Notes under the pieces: model-generated | Database searches by the model: none | The model's input: only the letters and a program-made list of their open reading frames with translations | Told to the model about the DNA's origin: nothing | Made by a program: the position numbers and the translations under genes | From: Micromonospora sp. NBC_01699 | GTDB taxonomy: Bacteria > Actinomycetota > Actinomycetes > Mycobacteriales > Micromonosporaceae | Direction: 5' to 3' | DNA: 64,000 nt | NCBI RefSeq assembly: GCF_036250065.1 | Contig: NZ_CP109199.1 | Coordinates: 5,022,001 to 5,086,000 of the forward strand | Part shown: in pieces, positions 1-8,900 of the stretch | Numbering within the stretch: position 1 is the stretch's first letter | Layout: every line of letters begins with the position of its first letter

Positions 1-405
1 GAATCCGAGTGCGAACTGCTCGTCGCGAACGGCGTCCTCCCCGCCGGCCTGGTCGCCCGCAATCGTGAGGTCGCCGAGACCGCCTTCCGCCCGTTCAACC
101 CGGTGTTCGCCCACGGCGACCTCCAGATCACCCACGTCTTCACCGACGGCGATCGGGTCACCGGCGTGCTCGACTGGTCCGAGGCCGGCCATGGCGACCC
201 GATGTTCGACCTCGCCACGCTGACGCTGGGCCACGAGGACCGCCTCGCCGACGTCCTCGCCGGCTACGGCCCCGCCGCCGACCCGGCCGCCATCCGCGCC
301 TGGTGGTCCCTCCGCAGCCTCCTCAACGTCCGCTGGCTCGCCGGACACGGCTTCGACCCGTTCGCCCCGGGCTGCGAGGTCGACGTCCTCAAATCTCGCA
401 TGTGA
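1..405 (+). CDS. Phosphotransferase (APH/choline kinase fold), C-terminal part
   Basis: The frame is open from base 1 and stops at 403-405, so only about the last 134 residues lie in the window. It shows the APH catalytic-loop motif HGDLQITHV, where the Asn usual at the end of this motif is replaced by His or Val, followed about 16 residues later by the metal-binding segment LDWSEAGHGDP. These motifs define the aminoglycoside/small-molecule phosphotransferase family (ATP-dependent transfer to a hydroxyl). The substrate cannot be told from this fragment. It ends in a short C-terminal helix-rich tail (DVLKSRM). The atypical HGDL loop could mean altered activity. No operon partner is visible downstream because the next gene is on the other strand. 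Confidence 0.8.
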   Translation, partial: ESECELLVANGVLPAGLVARNREVAETAFRPFNPVFAHGDLQITHVFTDGDRVTGVLDWSEAGHGDPMFDLATLTLGHEDRLADVLAGYGPAADPAAIRAWWSLRSLLNVRWLAGHGFDPFAPGCEVDVLKSRM

Positions 406-771
406 CGGATCGATCCCGGTGATGCCGGGCCGTGAATCGTCGACGCCCCGCGCCTGGCACGCCGGCACCGCCGGAGTGGTCGTGTATTGAGTGGAGGATG
501 AAGGTGGCTGCTTCCGCAGCGGCGGAGACAATCCGACGGTCCGGCCAGTCGGCTGACGACTCTGCCGTGGCCATCACCGCCGCTGCCATCGCCTGTACGT
601 CCGAGCTGCTGCCGAAGGCAGTGCTGGTCACCCCGCTCGTGGGCAATCCGCAGGGCATTTGCGGTGGCCGCCCGTCGGCGCACCGGCTGCGATCGGTGAC
701 CTCGGTGGCGGCAGGCGGGACGCGCGAGCCCGGCGCACGCTGCCGCCACCTGATCCGGTCACCCGGCGGTC
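406..771. other. Intergenic, no gene seen
   Basis: A convergent gap between the phosphotransferase tail and the small secreted protein. Frames here are short, overlap each other on both strands and match nothing I recognise. No clear hairpin was found. Confidence 0.5.
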
Positions 772-1032
772 CTACCCCGGCAGCCAGGCCCGGAAGTACC
801 AGCCGTTGTACTCGCTGTTGGGCAGGGTGCGGTATTCACAGTTGCTGCTCACCTCACCCCAGTAGCTGGCATCGATACGGTAGAGCTCGCACTCGTCGTA
901 GGTGACGAAATAGCCGTTCCAATCGAATTGCACGGCGGCGGCCGGGGCCGGCTGGACGGTGAAGCCGACGGCTGCCGCGGCGGCGGCGACAACCGCGAGG
1001 CGGGTGAGCCGGCGGCGGAGCGGCTGGGGCAT
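772..1032 (-). CDS. Small secreted protein, 86 aa
   Basis: The ATG is preceded by a good GGAAGGA ribosome site about 7 nt upstream. Residues 1-33 form a Sec signal peptide: basic start (MPQPLRRR), alanine/valine-rich core, and a likely cleavage after AAA in PAPAAA. The mature part of about 53 residues is aromatic and acidic with two cysteines (DECELYR and SSNCEYR), which could form one disulphide. It ends YFRAWLPG. No family is recognised. The size and composition are typical of the many short exported proteins of actinomycetes. It is transcribed alone. Confidence 0.7.
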   Translation of the reverse strand: MPQPLRRRLTRLAVVAAAAAAVGFTVQPAPAAAVQFDWNGYFVTYDECELYRIDASYWGEVSSNCEYRTLPNSEYNGWYFRAWLPG

Positions 1033-1178
1033 GGCGAGTCCTTCCGGAGTGGTGACGAACCTGCCCGACCATCATAAATCCACGATCACCGATTGATGAT
1101 CCACCATCCGGACAGCCCGGACCCGCGAATATCGGCGGATTTCACCGTCACTGCCAGCCTGTCGCGCAGCCCTAGCAC

Positions 1179-1229
1179 TCCAGCAGGAGGTCCGTTCGGA
1201 CCTGTGGTGACGTGTGGTTTTGTCCGTGG
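1179..1229 (-). repeat. 51-nt intergenic repeat, copy C (inverted relative to 3.9 kb copies)
   Basis: Read on the minus strand, this 51-nt stretch matches plus-strand 3894-3944 at 49 of 51 positions by eye. Its core contains GGACAAAACCACACG. It lies in the gap between the small secreted protein and the hydrolase (1033-1390), where no gene is seen. With the 3.9 kb copies it brackets the hydrolase, membrane-protein and GntR genes. Confidence 0.8.
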
Positions 1230-1390
1230 ACAGCAAGCGGCCGCCGTCGAGTCTCAGTGGTTGCATAGACCTCAGGAGATGCGGCGGTGGCTGCCGCTCA
1301 CGGCCGGAACCCCGGCGCCGGCACAGCACCGCCCGGGCGTCGAATTTGAGCCTGGGATCGCTGTCCACCTCTCACCCAGCCGTCCGGGGT

Positions 1391-2581
1391 TCACGGCAGG
1401 AAACGCATCTCCGGGTAGCGAGCCGACGGACCGGCCAGCAGGCGGCCATCGCGGTGGCGCAGGTGCTTGTCGAAGAACGCCCGCACGTACGGCCGCTGGA
1501 CGGCGATTGATCGCTCACCGTCGATGCTACCGATCAACGGCTCGCTGTCCTCGGCCGGAGTTCCGAGCTGCGGTAGCAGGACCTGGAAGTCGGTGAACGA
1601 CAGATGCCCGGCGTTCTCCAGCTGGATCCAGTACCGCGGGCCGCGCAGCCGGGACCACATTTGGTCCCAGGTCTCGTCGGTGTTCCCCGGGTCCTCGGTG
1701 TCGGCGCTCATCATCAGGAACGGCCGGTCCAGGCCGGCGGTGAGCACCCGGCCGAAGAAGGTGCCGTCAAGGTTGAGCCCGGCCCGCACCCGCCGGTCCA
1801 CCAGCATCGTCTCGGCCGATCCGGCACCGCCGAGCGACGAGCCGAACATCCCGACCCGGGACAGGTCGAGCGCCTGCGCGAGTCCTCGCGGCAACGCCCG
1901 GCCCGAAGCATCGGGGTTGCGCCCGCGACTGATCGCGGTCAGCTTGTCGAGCACGAAGCGGGTGTCGGCCACCCGGACGTCGAGCACCCTGCCCAGCAAC
2001 GCCGCCTCGTCGTCGGGGTCGGCCGGCGGCGGGATCGCGTGGGTCGCGATCCGCCCGTCCGGGAACTCGACGAACTGCGCGTCGTGCGTGTGGTCGATCG
2101 TCACGACGACGAAGCCGTGGCTGGCCAGATCCTCGACGAGCGCGGTGCTCCCGGTGCGCTCCCCGCCGAGGCCCGGCGAGAACATCACGACCGGTCGGCG
2201 GCCCGGGGCGGCCGGCGCGCTTGTGTGCCCGTGCGTGACCGGCAGCACGAAGCCGCTCCCCGGCGGGTTGATGCGGGCCGCCACGCCCGGCGACACCCAA
2301 CCCGCCCGCGGATGGCCGTACACATTGCGCGCCGGATACCAGATCTGCACGATCAGCTCGCGGGCCTTCTCGTCCGGCACCCACGGATCGGGCCGGGACC
2401 GGTCGACCAGGTGCAGCGAGACGGTGCCGATCCGCTCCGGCCCGGTCGGCTGCGGCAACGTCAGCCGGATGTCGGCCCCGGCGGCCGTCCGGGAAGGCAG
2501 GACGGCCGGCGGCTCGGCCGCGGCGGGCGAGCCGGCCAGCAGGGTGGCGGCGGAGGCGAAAACCGCGACGAGTGTCTTCAT
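1391..2581 (-). CDS. Secreted alpha/beta hydrolase, PAF-acetylhydrolase/lipase-like
   Basis: 396 aa with a Sec signal peptide (MKTLVAVFASAATLLAG, cleavage near SPAAAEP). The mature part has the alpha/beta-hydrolase features of the platelet-activating-factor acetylhydrolase type seen in actinomycetes: an early strand with QIWYPA, an oxyanion-hole region FSPGLGGERTG, the nucleophile elbow GSSLG (Ser249), an acidic residue in NLDGTFFG or SADTEDPG, and a C-terminal His in ENAGHLSF. I infer an exported esterase/lipase. The substrate is unknown. The start is an ATG with a GGAG about 10 nt upstream. It is downstream of, but 215 nt from, the membrane-protein gene on the same strand. Confidence 0.85.
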   Translation of the reverse strand: MKTLVAVFASAATLLAGSPAAAEPPAVLPSRTAAGADIRLTLPQPTGPERIGTVSLHLVDRSRPDPWVPDEKARELIVQIWYPARNVYGHPRAGWVSPGVAARINPPGSGFVLPVTHGHTSAPAAPGRRPVVMFSPGLGGERTGSTALVEDLASHGFVVVTIDHTHDAQFVEFPDGRIATHAIPPPADPDDEAALLGRVLDVRVADTRFVLDKLTAISRGRNPDASGRALPRGLAQALDLSRVGMFGSSLGGAGSAETMLVDRRVRAGLNLDGTFFGRVLTAGLDRPFLMMSADTEDPGNTDETWDQMWSRLRGPRYWIQLENAGHLSFTDFQVLLPQLGTPAEDSEPLIGSIDGERSIAVQRPYVRAFFDKHLRHRDGRLLAGPSARYPEMRFLP

Positions 2582-2796
2582 CGGATCGAATCTCCGGGGT
2601 TGAGGAAGATCGGTACAGCGGTCAGCGGTACAGATGATCTTGTGCGCTCATGACCGTGAGGCTTGGCGCGAGCTGGCGGCGACGGCGGCTGCGGCGGTGC
2701 AGGAGGCGGCGACGGCTGCCAGGACAGTGCCTACAACCGGCGACGCTCGCCGACGTGCCGGACAGCCTGGTCCAGGCCTGCTTCGCCGGGGACACC

Positions 2797-3285
2797 TCAG
2801 CGTGCGGCGGCCTCGCGGATGACGGCGACGGCCGCGGGGGCGTCCGGCACCGTGATGGTCACCGTACGGCCGGAGTGCAGCGTCAGGCGCAGGGTCGGCC
2901 CGGAGCGGACCGTGCAGCACGTCCGGCGCGGGGTCCACCAGAAGCCGTACACGACGGACCACGCCGGCAGGTTGATGACCTCGGCGTGGGCGATCTGCGC
3001 GAGCCGGTAGGTGCAGCGGGGCAGACCGAGCACACCGAACCGGACCGTCACGCCGTGTGGGCCCGCAGCGGTCCGGACGCTGGAGGATGTCAGCATTTCG
3101 AGCAGCACGCCGACGCCGATGACCAGCAGCAGGATCACGAGATCGCCGCGGTCGCCCGCCGACATGTTGCTCACGGCCAGCAGCGGCACGACCAGGGCGA
3201 TGCTCAGCACCACCATGGGCCAGTTCGTGGCCCGTCCGGTGTAGACCGAGTGCCGGCCGGGGCCGGCAAATGCGGATGTTGTCAT
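2797..3285 (-). CDS. Two-TM membrane protein with C-terminal beta domain
   Basis: 162 aa. Residues about 24-42 (MVVLSIALVVPLLAV) and 49-66 (LVILLLVIGVGVLLEML) are membrane segments separated by a short loop. The remaining 95 residues look like a small beta-rich domain, with repeated short strands such as HGVTVRFGVLG and LRLTLHSGRTVTITV, similar in look to bacterial PH-like (YdbT/DUF3093-type) membrane proteins. That is an impression, not an established match. A GGAGAGG site lies upstream of the ATG. It sits 63 nt downstream of the GntR gene on the same strand, so the two are probably one operon and this is the likely GntR target. Confidence 0.75.
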   Translation of the reverse strand: MTTSAFAGPGRHSVYTGRATNWPMVVLSIALVVPLLAVSNMSAGDRGDLVILLLVIGVGVLLEMLTSSSVRTAAGPHGVTVRFGVLGLPRCTYRLAQIAHAEVINLPAWSVVYGFWWTPRRTCCTVRSGPTLRLTLHSGRTVTITVPDAPAAVAVIREAAAR

Positions 3286-3348
3286 CGGAATCTGTCCTCT
3301 CCTAAATCACCTCAGTCGTGCCAGGACGCTCGGTGAGCCGTCCTATGG

Positions 3349-3696
3349 TCACGTCAGTCGCTCGATGAGACGGATCAGGTCGCTCTGACCGAGGCCGTAC
3401 CGGCGTGCCTCGGCCACCAGGGCCTGGGCGGCGTCGAGCACGGGCGACGGCTCGGGCACCGCGGACGCCACCCGCGCACCGCGGCCCCGGCGGAATTCGA
3501 GCAGGCCCTCGTCCCGGAGCTGCCGGTAGGCGGCCAGCACGGTGTTGCGGTCGACCGCCAGCGCTTCGGCCAACTCGGCCGCCGGAGGCAGTTGCTCGCC
3601 GACGACCAGATCGCCCGCGGCCACGCCCTGGCGGACGCAGCGGGCGACCTGGTGCGCGAGCAGCTCCCGCGACGTGTGATCGATTACCCACCTCAT
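3349..3696 (-). CDS. GntR-family transcriptional regulator (YtrA-like, short form)
   Basis: 115 aa from ATG 3696. A longer in-frame opening exists but would read through the operator. The N-terminal winged helix spans about 10-75, with the GntR signature QLPPAAELAEALAVDRNTV and the wing LLEFRRGRGARVA. The rest is a short helical tail (VLDAAQALVAEARRYGL) rather than a large ligand domain, as in the YtrA subgroup, whose members usually repress small operons encoding membrane or ABC proteins. The membrane-protein gene follows after 63 nt. A perfect 8-bp inverted repeat covers the start codon, implying self-repression and a leaderless or nearly leaderless mRNA. Confidence 0.9.
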   Translation of the reverse strand: MRWVIDHTSRELLAHQVARCVRQGVAAGDLVVGEQLPPAAELAEALAVDRNTVLAAYRQLRDEGLLEFRRGRGARVASAVPEPSPVLDAAQALVAEARRYGLGQSDLIRLIERLT

Positions 3697-3719
3697 AGTG
3701 CTAGTATTATCAGCACTAT
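3695..3719 (-). promoter_or_regulatory. Palindromic GntR operator overlapping the start codon
   Basis: ATAGTGCT at 3695-3702 and AGCACTAT at 3712-3719 form a perfect 8-bp inverted repeat around a 9-nt spacer. On the minus strand the spacer reads GATAATACT, which contains a -10-like GATAAT 9-10 nt ahead of the ATG. The right half-site for the gene includes the AT of the start codon. Placement and symmetry fit a GntR/YtrA operator and a leaderless transcript; the regulator assignment is inference. Confidence 0.75.
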
Positions 3720-4391
3720 TCGAGGTCGAAGTCAACACCGGGTCGGGCCGGTTCCGGCCACGACGCTCCTCAGGCCATCCGCCGCCCACCTGAGCCGGCG
3801 GCAACCAGCTCGCACCACGCTCGTCGGGGGTGAGGGCCAACGGCCCGAGCCGGACCACGGACAAAACCACACGCCACCACAGGTCCGACCGGACCACGGA
3901 CAAAACCACACGCCACCACAGGTCCGAACGGATCTCCTGCTGGACTACTAGGCAGGCCGGCGCATAGATAAATGAGTCCGAGTCGGGCGAGGTTGGGGCT
4001 GGTCTTCGATACCCTTCTGACTGGACGTTGTTTCACCTTCATGCCAGTAGCAGCCGATTCACGTCTTGACCTCGGCACCACACGATGCCCGATCCAACCC
4101 GGAAAGAACGCATCCCGGCCGGCCGGCGGCTCACCGAGGTGCGTCAACCAGTCCGCCATGCCCACATGGTCTGGAACGGACTCCGAACGGTGGCCAGACG
4201 TACGTCCGGCGACTCTCGTGCGTGACGCGCGGTCGCCAGCCTGACATCTTGTCGACCCTGCCGGCCGGAACGCTCGGCGCCGTTGTCGTCGACGTGCCTG
4301 AGGTTCGGCGTCGACCTGCACGGATCGAAGCCCCGCCAGACGAGCCGCTGCGCTGCGAAGCCGGCTGATCAGCGGGGAATATCATCCCCAC
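3720..4391. other. Intergenic region with tandem repeats, no gene
   Basis: A 672-nt divergent gap between the GntR gene and the Cys-rich protein gene. Apart from the operator edge and the two tandem 37-nt repeats at 3852-3927 I see no gene. The frames crossing the repeat give a duplicated GPVVACGFVRG peptide, but nothing supports their being expressed. Confidence 0.5.
3852..3944 (+). repeat. Tandem 37-nt repeat (two copies, 39-nt period) plus 51-nt extension
   Basis: Copies at 3852-3888 and 3891-3927 are identical by eye. Both begin GGACCACGGACAAAACC and end CACAGGTCCGA. The second continues to 3944 with a segment (ACGGATCTCCTGCTGGA) that is also present, inverted, at 1179-1196. Ends of the unit (GGACC/GGTCC) are complementary, so each can fold back on itself. 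Confidence 0.85.
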
Positions 4392-5345
4392 ATGATCGAA
4401 GAATTGATCAGAAGGGTTGCCGCCGAGGACGACGACGCGGTCGACGAACTGTCCGCGATCGCGGACACCGAGCCGCAGCGGCTGACCCCGTACCAGGGTC
4501 TTCTGCTCGACCTTGATCTGTTGTGGCCGCCGAAGTTGTACCGCGCGGCGGACGCCGACGTGATCCGCCGGGTCATCGAACAGGTCGACGGCGGACGGAC
4601 GCCGGATCGGCTCAACCATCTGCTTCTCGTCCTGGCCCACACCGGTCACCCGCTCGCCGAGCGCGCCATGCGTCGCTGGGCAGAGCGGCCGCCGACGGGC
4701 GCTGACGAGTTGCACGTCGGGCCGCTGGGCTATGCACCCGAGGGCGGTTGGACGGTGGGCTCGGACGGTAATCGACGGGACCTGTGCGGCGACATCGCGT
4801 ACCGCTGGCTCATGCGCGAGACGTCGCGCATCGACGACGCTCCCGACTGTCCGTGGTGCGCGTCGCCTCTGTGGACCGCCACCGACATCGACACTTCCGA
4901 ATCAGCCGTCGCCGCCGCGCTGGCACACACCGGCTGGTCCGGCCGGTTGATGATCGAGACCTGCCACTTCTGCGCGTGCTACACGACGCTGTACAGCCGG
5001 GTCACACCGGACGGTACCGCCACCTGGTGGACCGGCAACATCCGACCGAGCTACCTACCGGATGCTGCCGAGCCGGAGAAACCGCCAGCGCTGCTGCCTG
5101 TCCTGGGACCGGCCCGGCCGAGCCCGTACCAGGCGAGCGCCTGGGAGCGGGGTGGCTCGACGCTGGGTGGCCGGCCCGATTGGATCCAGGATGCCGATCA
5201 CGTCGGCTGCCCCGGCTGCGGACAACCGATGGACTACGTGGGTCTGATCGGTGGCGTCGACCTGGACGAGTTCGGCGAGGGCGCCTACTACCTGCACCTG
5301 CACCAGCCGTGCGGGTTGGCCGCGGTGAACTACCAGCAGAGCTGA
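4392..5345 (+). CDS. Hypothetical protein with three Cys pairs (zinc-ribbon-like)
   Basis: 317 aa, no signal peptide or membrane segment. The N-terminal 100 residues are helical and leucine-rich (HEAT-like in look: LNHLLLVLAHTGHPLAERAM). The middle and end carry CPWC (about residue 155), CHFCAC (about 195) and CPGCG (about 275), spaced like metal-binding knuckles, and the C-terminus reads YYLHLHQPCGLAAVNY. Proteins of this layout are common in actinomycetes next to immunity-like or DUF1963-type genes, but I do not recognise a function. It is monocistronic, and the start ATG lacks a strong ribosome site (nearest AGCGGGG). Confidence 0.7.
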   Translation: MIEELIRRVAAEDDDAVDELSAIADTEPQRLTPYQGLLLDLDLLWPPKLYRAADADVIRRVIEQVDGGRTPDRLNHLLLVLAHTGHPLAERAMRRWAERPPTGADELHVGPLGYAPEGGWTVGSDGNRRDLCGDIAYRWLMRETSRIDDAPDCPWCASPLWTATDIDTSESAVAAALAHTGWSGRLMIETCHFCACYTTLYSRVTPDGTATWWTGNIRPSYLPDAAEPEKPPALLPVLGPARPSPYQASAWERGGSTLGGRPDWIQDADHVGCPGCGQPMDYVGLIGGVDLDEFGEGAYYLHLHQPCGLAAVNYQQS

Positions 5346-5605
5346 CCGCCGGCAGCATCACCGCGTGCCACCGCGGCGGGCAATCGTGATGCCTCCGGCG
5401 TCGCAGATCATGGTCCGCGACGACTCCCGGGCAGGCAACGGCCGCACCCGGGTGGCAGCAGCCGCTCGGTTGGGACTCCGGCGTGCTCGCCCCCGTCCGA
5501 GGATCTGTCTCGCGCGCCCCGGCGGTCCGGGACGGTTTACCCGTGATCCGGTCCGATCGCCTCGCCCGCGCGCGGTCTGACCGACGAAACCCATGATCCG
5601 TGCGT

Positions 5606-5635
5606 GGACCTAACGGGGCGATCACCGTTAGGTCC
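5606..5635. terminator. Bidirectional terminator hairpin
   Basis: GGACCTAACGG (5606-5616) and CCGTTAGGTCC (5625-5635) pair perfectly over 11 bp with an 8-nt loop. It lies in the 615-nt convergent gap (5346-5960) between the Cys-rich gene and the WD40 receptor gene, so it can serve either strand. No U-run, as is usual in actinomycetes. I see no gene in the rest of that gap. Confidence 0.6.
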
Positions 5636-5960
5636 AGTGATAAGAGCAGGGCCGGGGCCTCGCCCGGGCGGACCAGTACGCCGGCGTGACTGACGTCGAG
5701 CGGCCCTACGTCGAACCGGTTGTCGGGGGTACCGCAGACTCTCGCCGTACGGTGGCGCGCTGTCCTTTCCGCGCGTTTTGCCGTCCGGCCTTGCCCGGCA
5801 AGGGCGCCTCGCGTCCCGCACCGGTCACCGGCGTAGCACCGCGTTGGTGGTGTTGGTGCCGGTGACGGTGCGAGTCGGCGCACCCTGCCTGCCTGCGGGA
5901 CCGGGCCGACGTGCGGCGGGAGTGCTTCCAGACCGCCAAGACCGAGGTCGGCCTGGAGCC

Positions 5961-8900
5961 CTAGAGGTCGGGGAAGGTCAGCGCGGGCGCGGTGGGGTCG
6001 GCTCCCTGGCCGGAGGGGAGGTCGGGGCAGAGGCGCCGGTAGGGCTCTGGCCCGACGTAGTAGGTCCATTCGCCGCCGGTCAGGTTCCGTCCCGCTCGGC
6101 GGCAGAGCTCGGCGGGCCAGGTGTCGGGGGTGGGTGTGAGGCGAGCGGTGTGGTCCCAGGAGGTGGTGGCCAGTGTCTTGCCATCGGGGCTGAAGGCCAC
6201 GGCCGTGACCCACCCGACGTGACCGGTGAGGCCGACGATTGTCTGGCCACGGTCGCGGTCCCACAGGTGGGTGGTGCCGTCCCGGCTGCTGGTGGCGATC
6301 GTCTGCCCGTCCGGGCTGTACGCGACCGCGGTCACCTCCCCGGTGTGTTTGATCAGGACGGACGCCACTCGGCGGTCGGTGATGTCCCATAGCAGTGCGG
6401 TTCCGTTGGCGGGGGCGATGGCGAGGGTCCGGCCGTCCGGGCTGAAGGCCAGCCCGTTCAGGTGGCCGGTCTCGGGGGCCAGGGTGACGATGGTGCTACC
6501 GGCGTCGGGGTCCCAGAGACGGACCGTGCCGTCGGTCGAGGCGGTCGCGACGGTGTTGCCGTCGGGACTGAAGGCCACGGCGTCCACCCAGCCGGTGTGT
6601 CCGGTCAGCACTGCGTCCGCGCGTAGGGTGGTCAGGTTCCACAACCGGGCGGTTCCGTCGGTGGACGCGCTGGCCAGGAGCTGGCCGTCGGGGCTGAAGG
6701 CGACGGATGCGACGCCGTCGGCATGCCCGGTGAGGGTGGCCTTCTGTTCGTGGGTGCTGGTGTCCCAGAACCGGATCCCGCCATCCTTGTGGCCGGTGGC
6801 AAGGGTCGTACCGTCGGGGCTGAACGCCACGGTGAGGACGAAGCCGGCCTTGGCGTCGAGGACGGCGGACTGATCGTGATGGCCGGTGTTCCACAGGCGG
6901 ACGGTGCCGTCCCTGCTTCCCGTCGCGACGGTTCGTCCGTCCGGGCTGAACGCCACCGCGTCGATGTAGCCGGTGTGGCCCCCGAGCGTGGCGATGGACT
7001 GGCTCGCCCTCGTGTCCCACTCGCGGGCGGTGCCGTCCCGGCTGCCGGTGACGACGGTCGTACCGTCGGGACTCACCGCCACGGCGAGCACCTCGTCGGT
7101 GTGGCCGGCGAGGATGGCCAGGGGCTGGTGCGTGGTTGTGTCCCAGATCCGAGCGGTGCCGTCCCAGCTTCCCGTCACCACGGTGCGGCCGTCGGCTGCG
7201 AACGCCACGGCCCGCACGACGCGGGTGTGCCCGATGAGAGTGGCCCGGGACTCGTGCGTCGTGGCGTCCCAGATCCGCGCGGTGCCGTCCGCGGAGCCCG
7301 TGGTGAGCATCGTGCCGTCAGGACTGAAGGCGACCGCGAAGACCTCGCCCGTGTGGCCGGACAGGATCGTCGTCTGGTGGGTCAGCGTATTCCACAGCCG
7401 GGCGGTGTTGTCGTCCCCACCGGTGGCCAGGATCAGCCCGGTGCGGTCGAAGGTCACCGCGTTCACCGGGCCTTCGTGGCCGACCGGCACGGGCAGGGAA
7501 CGGTTGGTGCTCGTGTCCCAGAGGTAGACGGCACCGTCGGCGTGCCCGGTCGCGATGGCCGTACCGTCCGGGTTGAAGGCCAGCGCGTTGACTGCGGCGC
7601 GATTCGTCAACGTACCGAGGGGCCGGTGGGTGGTCGTGTCCCACAACCGTACGGTGCCGTCGACTCCCCCGGTCGCCAGCAGGTGTCCGTCCCGCGTGAA
7701 GGCGATCGTCGTCACGGCACTGCCCTGGGTGAGCGCGGCGATCGGGCCGGCGGTCCACAGCCGTACGGTGCCGTCGTCACCGCCCGTGGCGACGGTTTCG
7801 CCGTCGGGGCCGTACGCGACGGCGGTCACCGCACCGGAATGCCCGATCAGTGGCCGCGCGACGTGCATCGGGACCGACAGCGCCGCCTGCGCGCTGGCCA
7901 CGGTCTGAGCCGTCACGGAATGGCCGAGTCCGGCCAGCGCCAACAGATTCGCGAGGTCGGGCTGGGCCGTCAGCACCGCGCGCGACTGGGCGGCCAGGCT
8001 GCTGGCAACGGCGAGGTCGCGCTGGGCATTCGCCGTGACGGTCTGTACCACGGCGAGGACAGCGAGCAGGCTGACCGTGACCAGGCCCGCGACCAGGCTG
8101 CCGATGGTGACCCGCAGCCGCCGCCGGCGGCGCGTGTGGTCGCGCGATTGCCGGGCCAGGCTGGCGGCCAGGAAGCCGCGTTCGGTCTCGTTGAGGGCTT
8201 CGGTGTCGCGGTCGGCCCAGCCTGCGAGCAGGCTGCCCCAGTACAGGAACGCGTCGTCCTCGCCGTGCGTCGCCCAGTCGGTGGCGGCACCGGTGAGGCG
8301 GCGGTGGGCCCGTAGCGACTCGCGGTCGGCGGCGAGCCAGTCCCGAAGGGTCGGCCAGCCGCGGATGAGCGCCTCGTGGGCGATCTCCACGGTGTCCTCG
8401 CCGACCGTCACCAACCGGGCCGCCGCGAGGCGTTCCAGGACGTGAGCGGTGACGGCGTCGTCGCCGAGCTCCGCGCGGGCGACCCGCCGGCGGGTGTCTT
8501 CGGTACCGTCGCCCAGCGCGGTCAGCCGCACCAGGATCCGCCGGACCGCTCGGCGGTGCCCCTCGTCCAGCTCACCGAACACACGGTCGGCCGACTGCGC
8601 GACCGCGCCGTCCAGGCCACCGGCCGCCTCGTAGCTGGCCAGGAACAGGCCGGCGCCGCGCCGCCGGCGCCAGGTCTCCCACAGGGCGTGGGACACGAAC
8701 GGCAGCGCCGCCGGTCGGGACGCCGCCTCGGCGACGATCGTGGCGACGAGGGTCTTCTCCACCATCAGCCCGGCCCGGGCCGCCGGTTCGGTGATGGCGA
8801 CCGACAGCTCCTCGGGCGTCATCGGGCCGACGAGCAGTTGCGCGTCCTGGAGCGCCGCCACCAGCTCGGGCACGCGGGCGCAGTACGCGTAGAAATCGGC

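Noticed and set aside
6723-8315. 530-codon plus-strand frame
   Set aside because: Antisense to the WD40 repeats; its repetitive Gly/Val/Arg-rich product is a shadow of the repeat codons.
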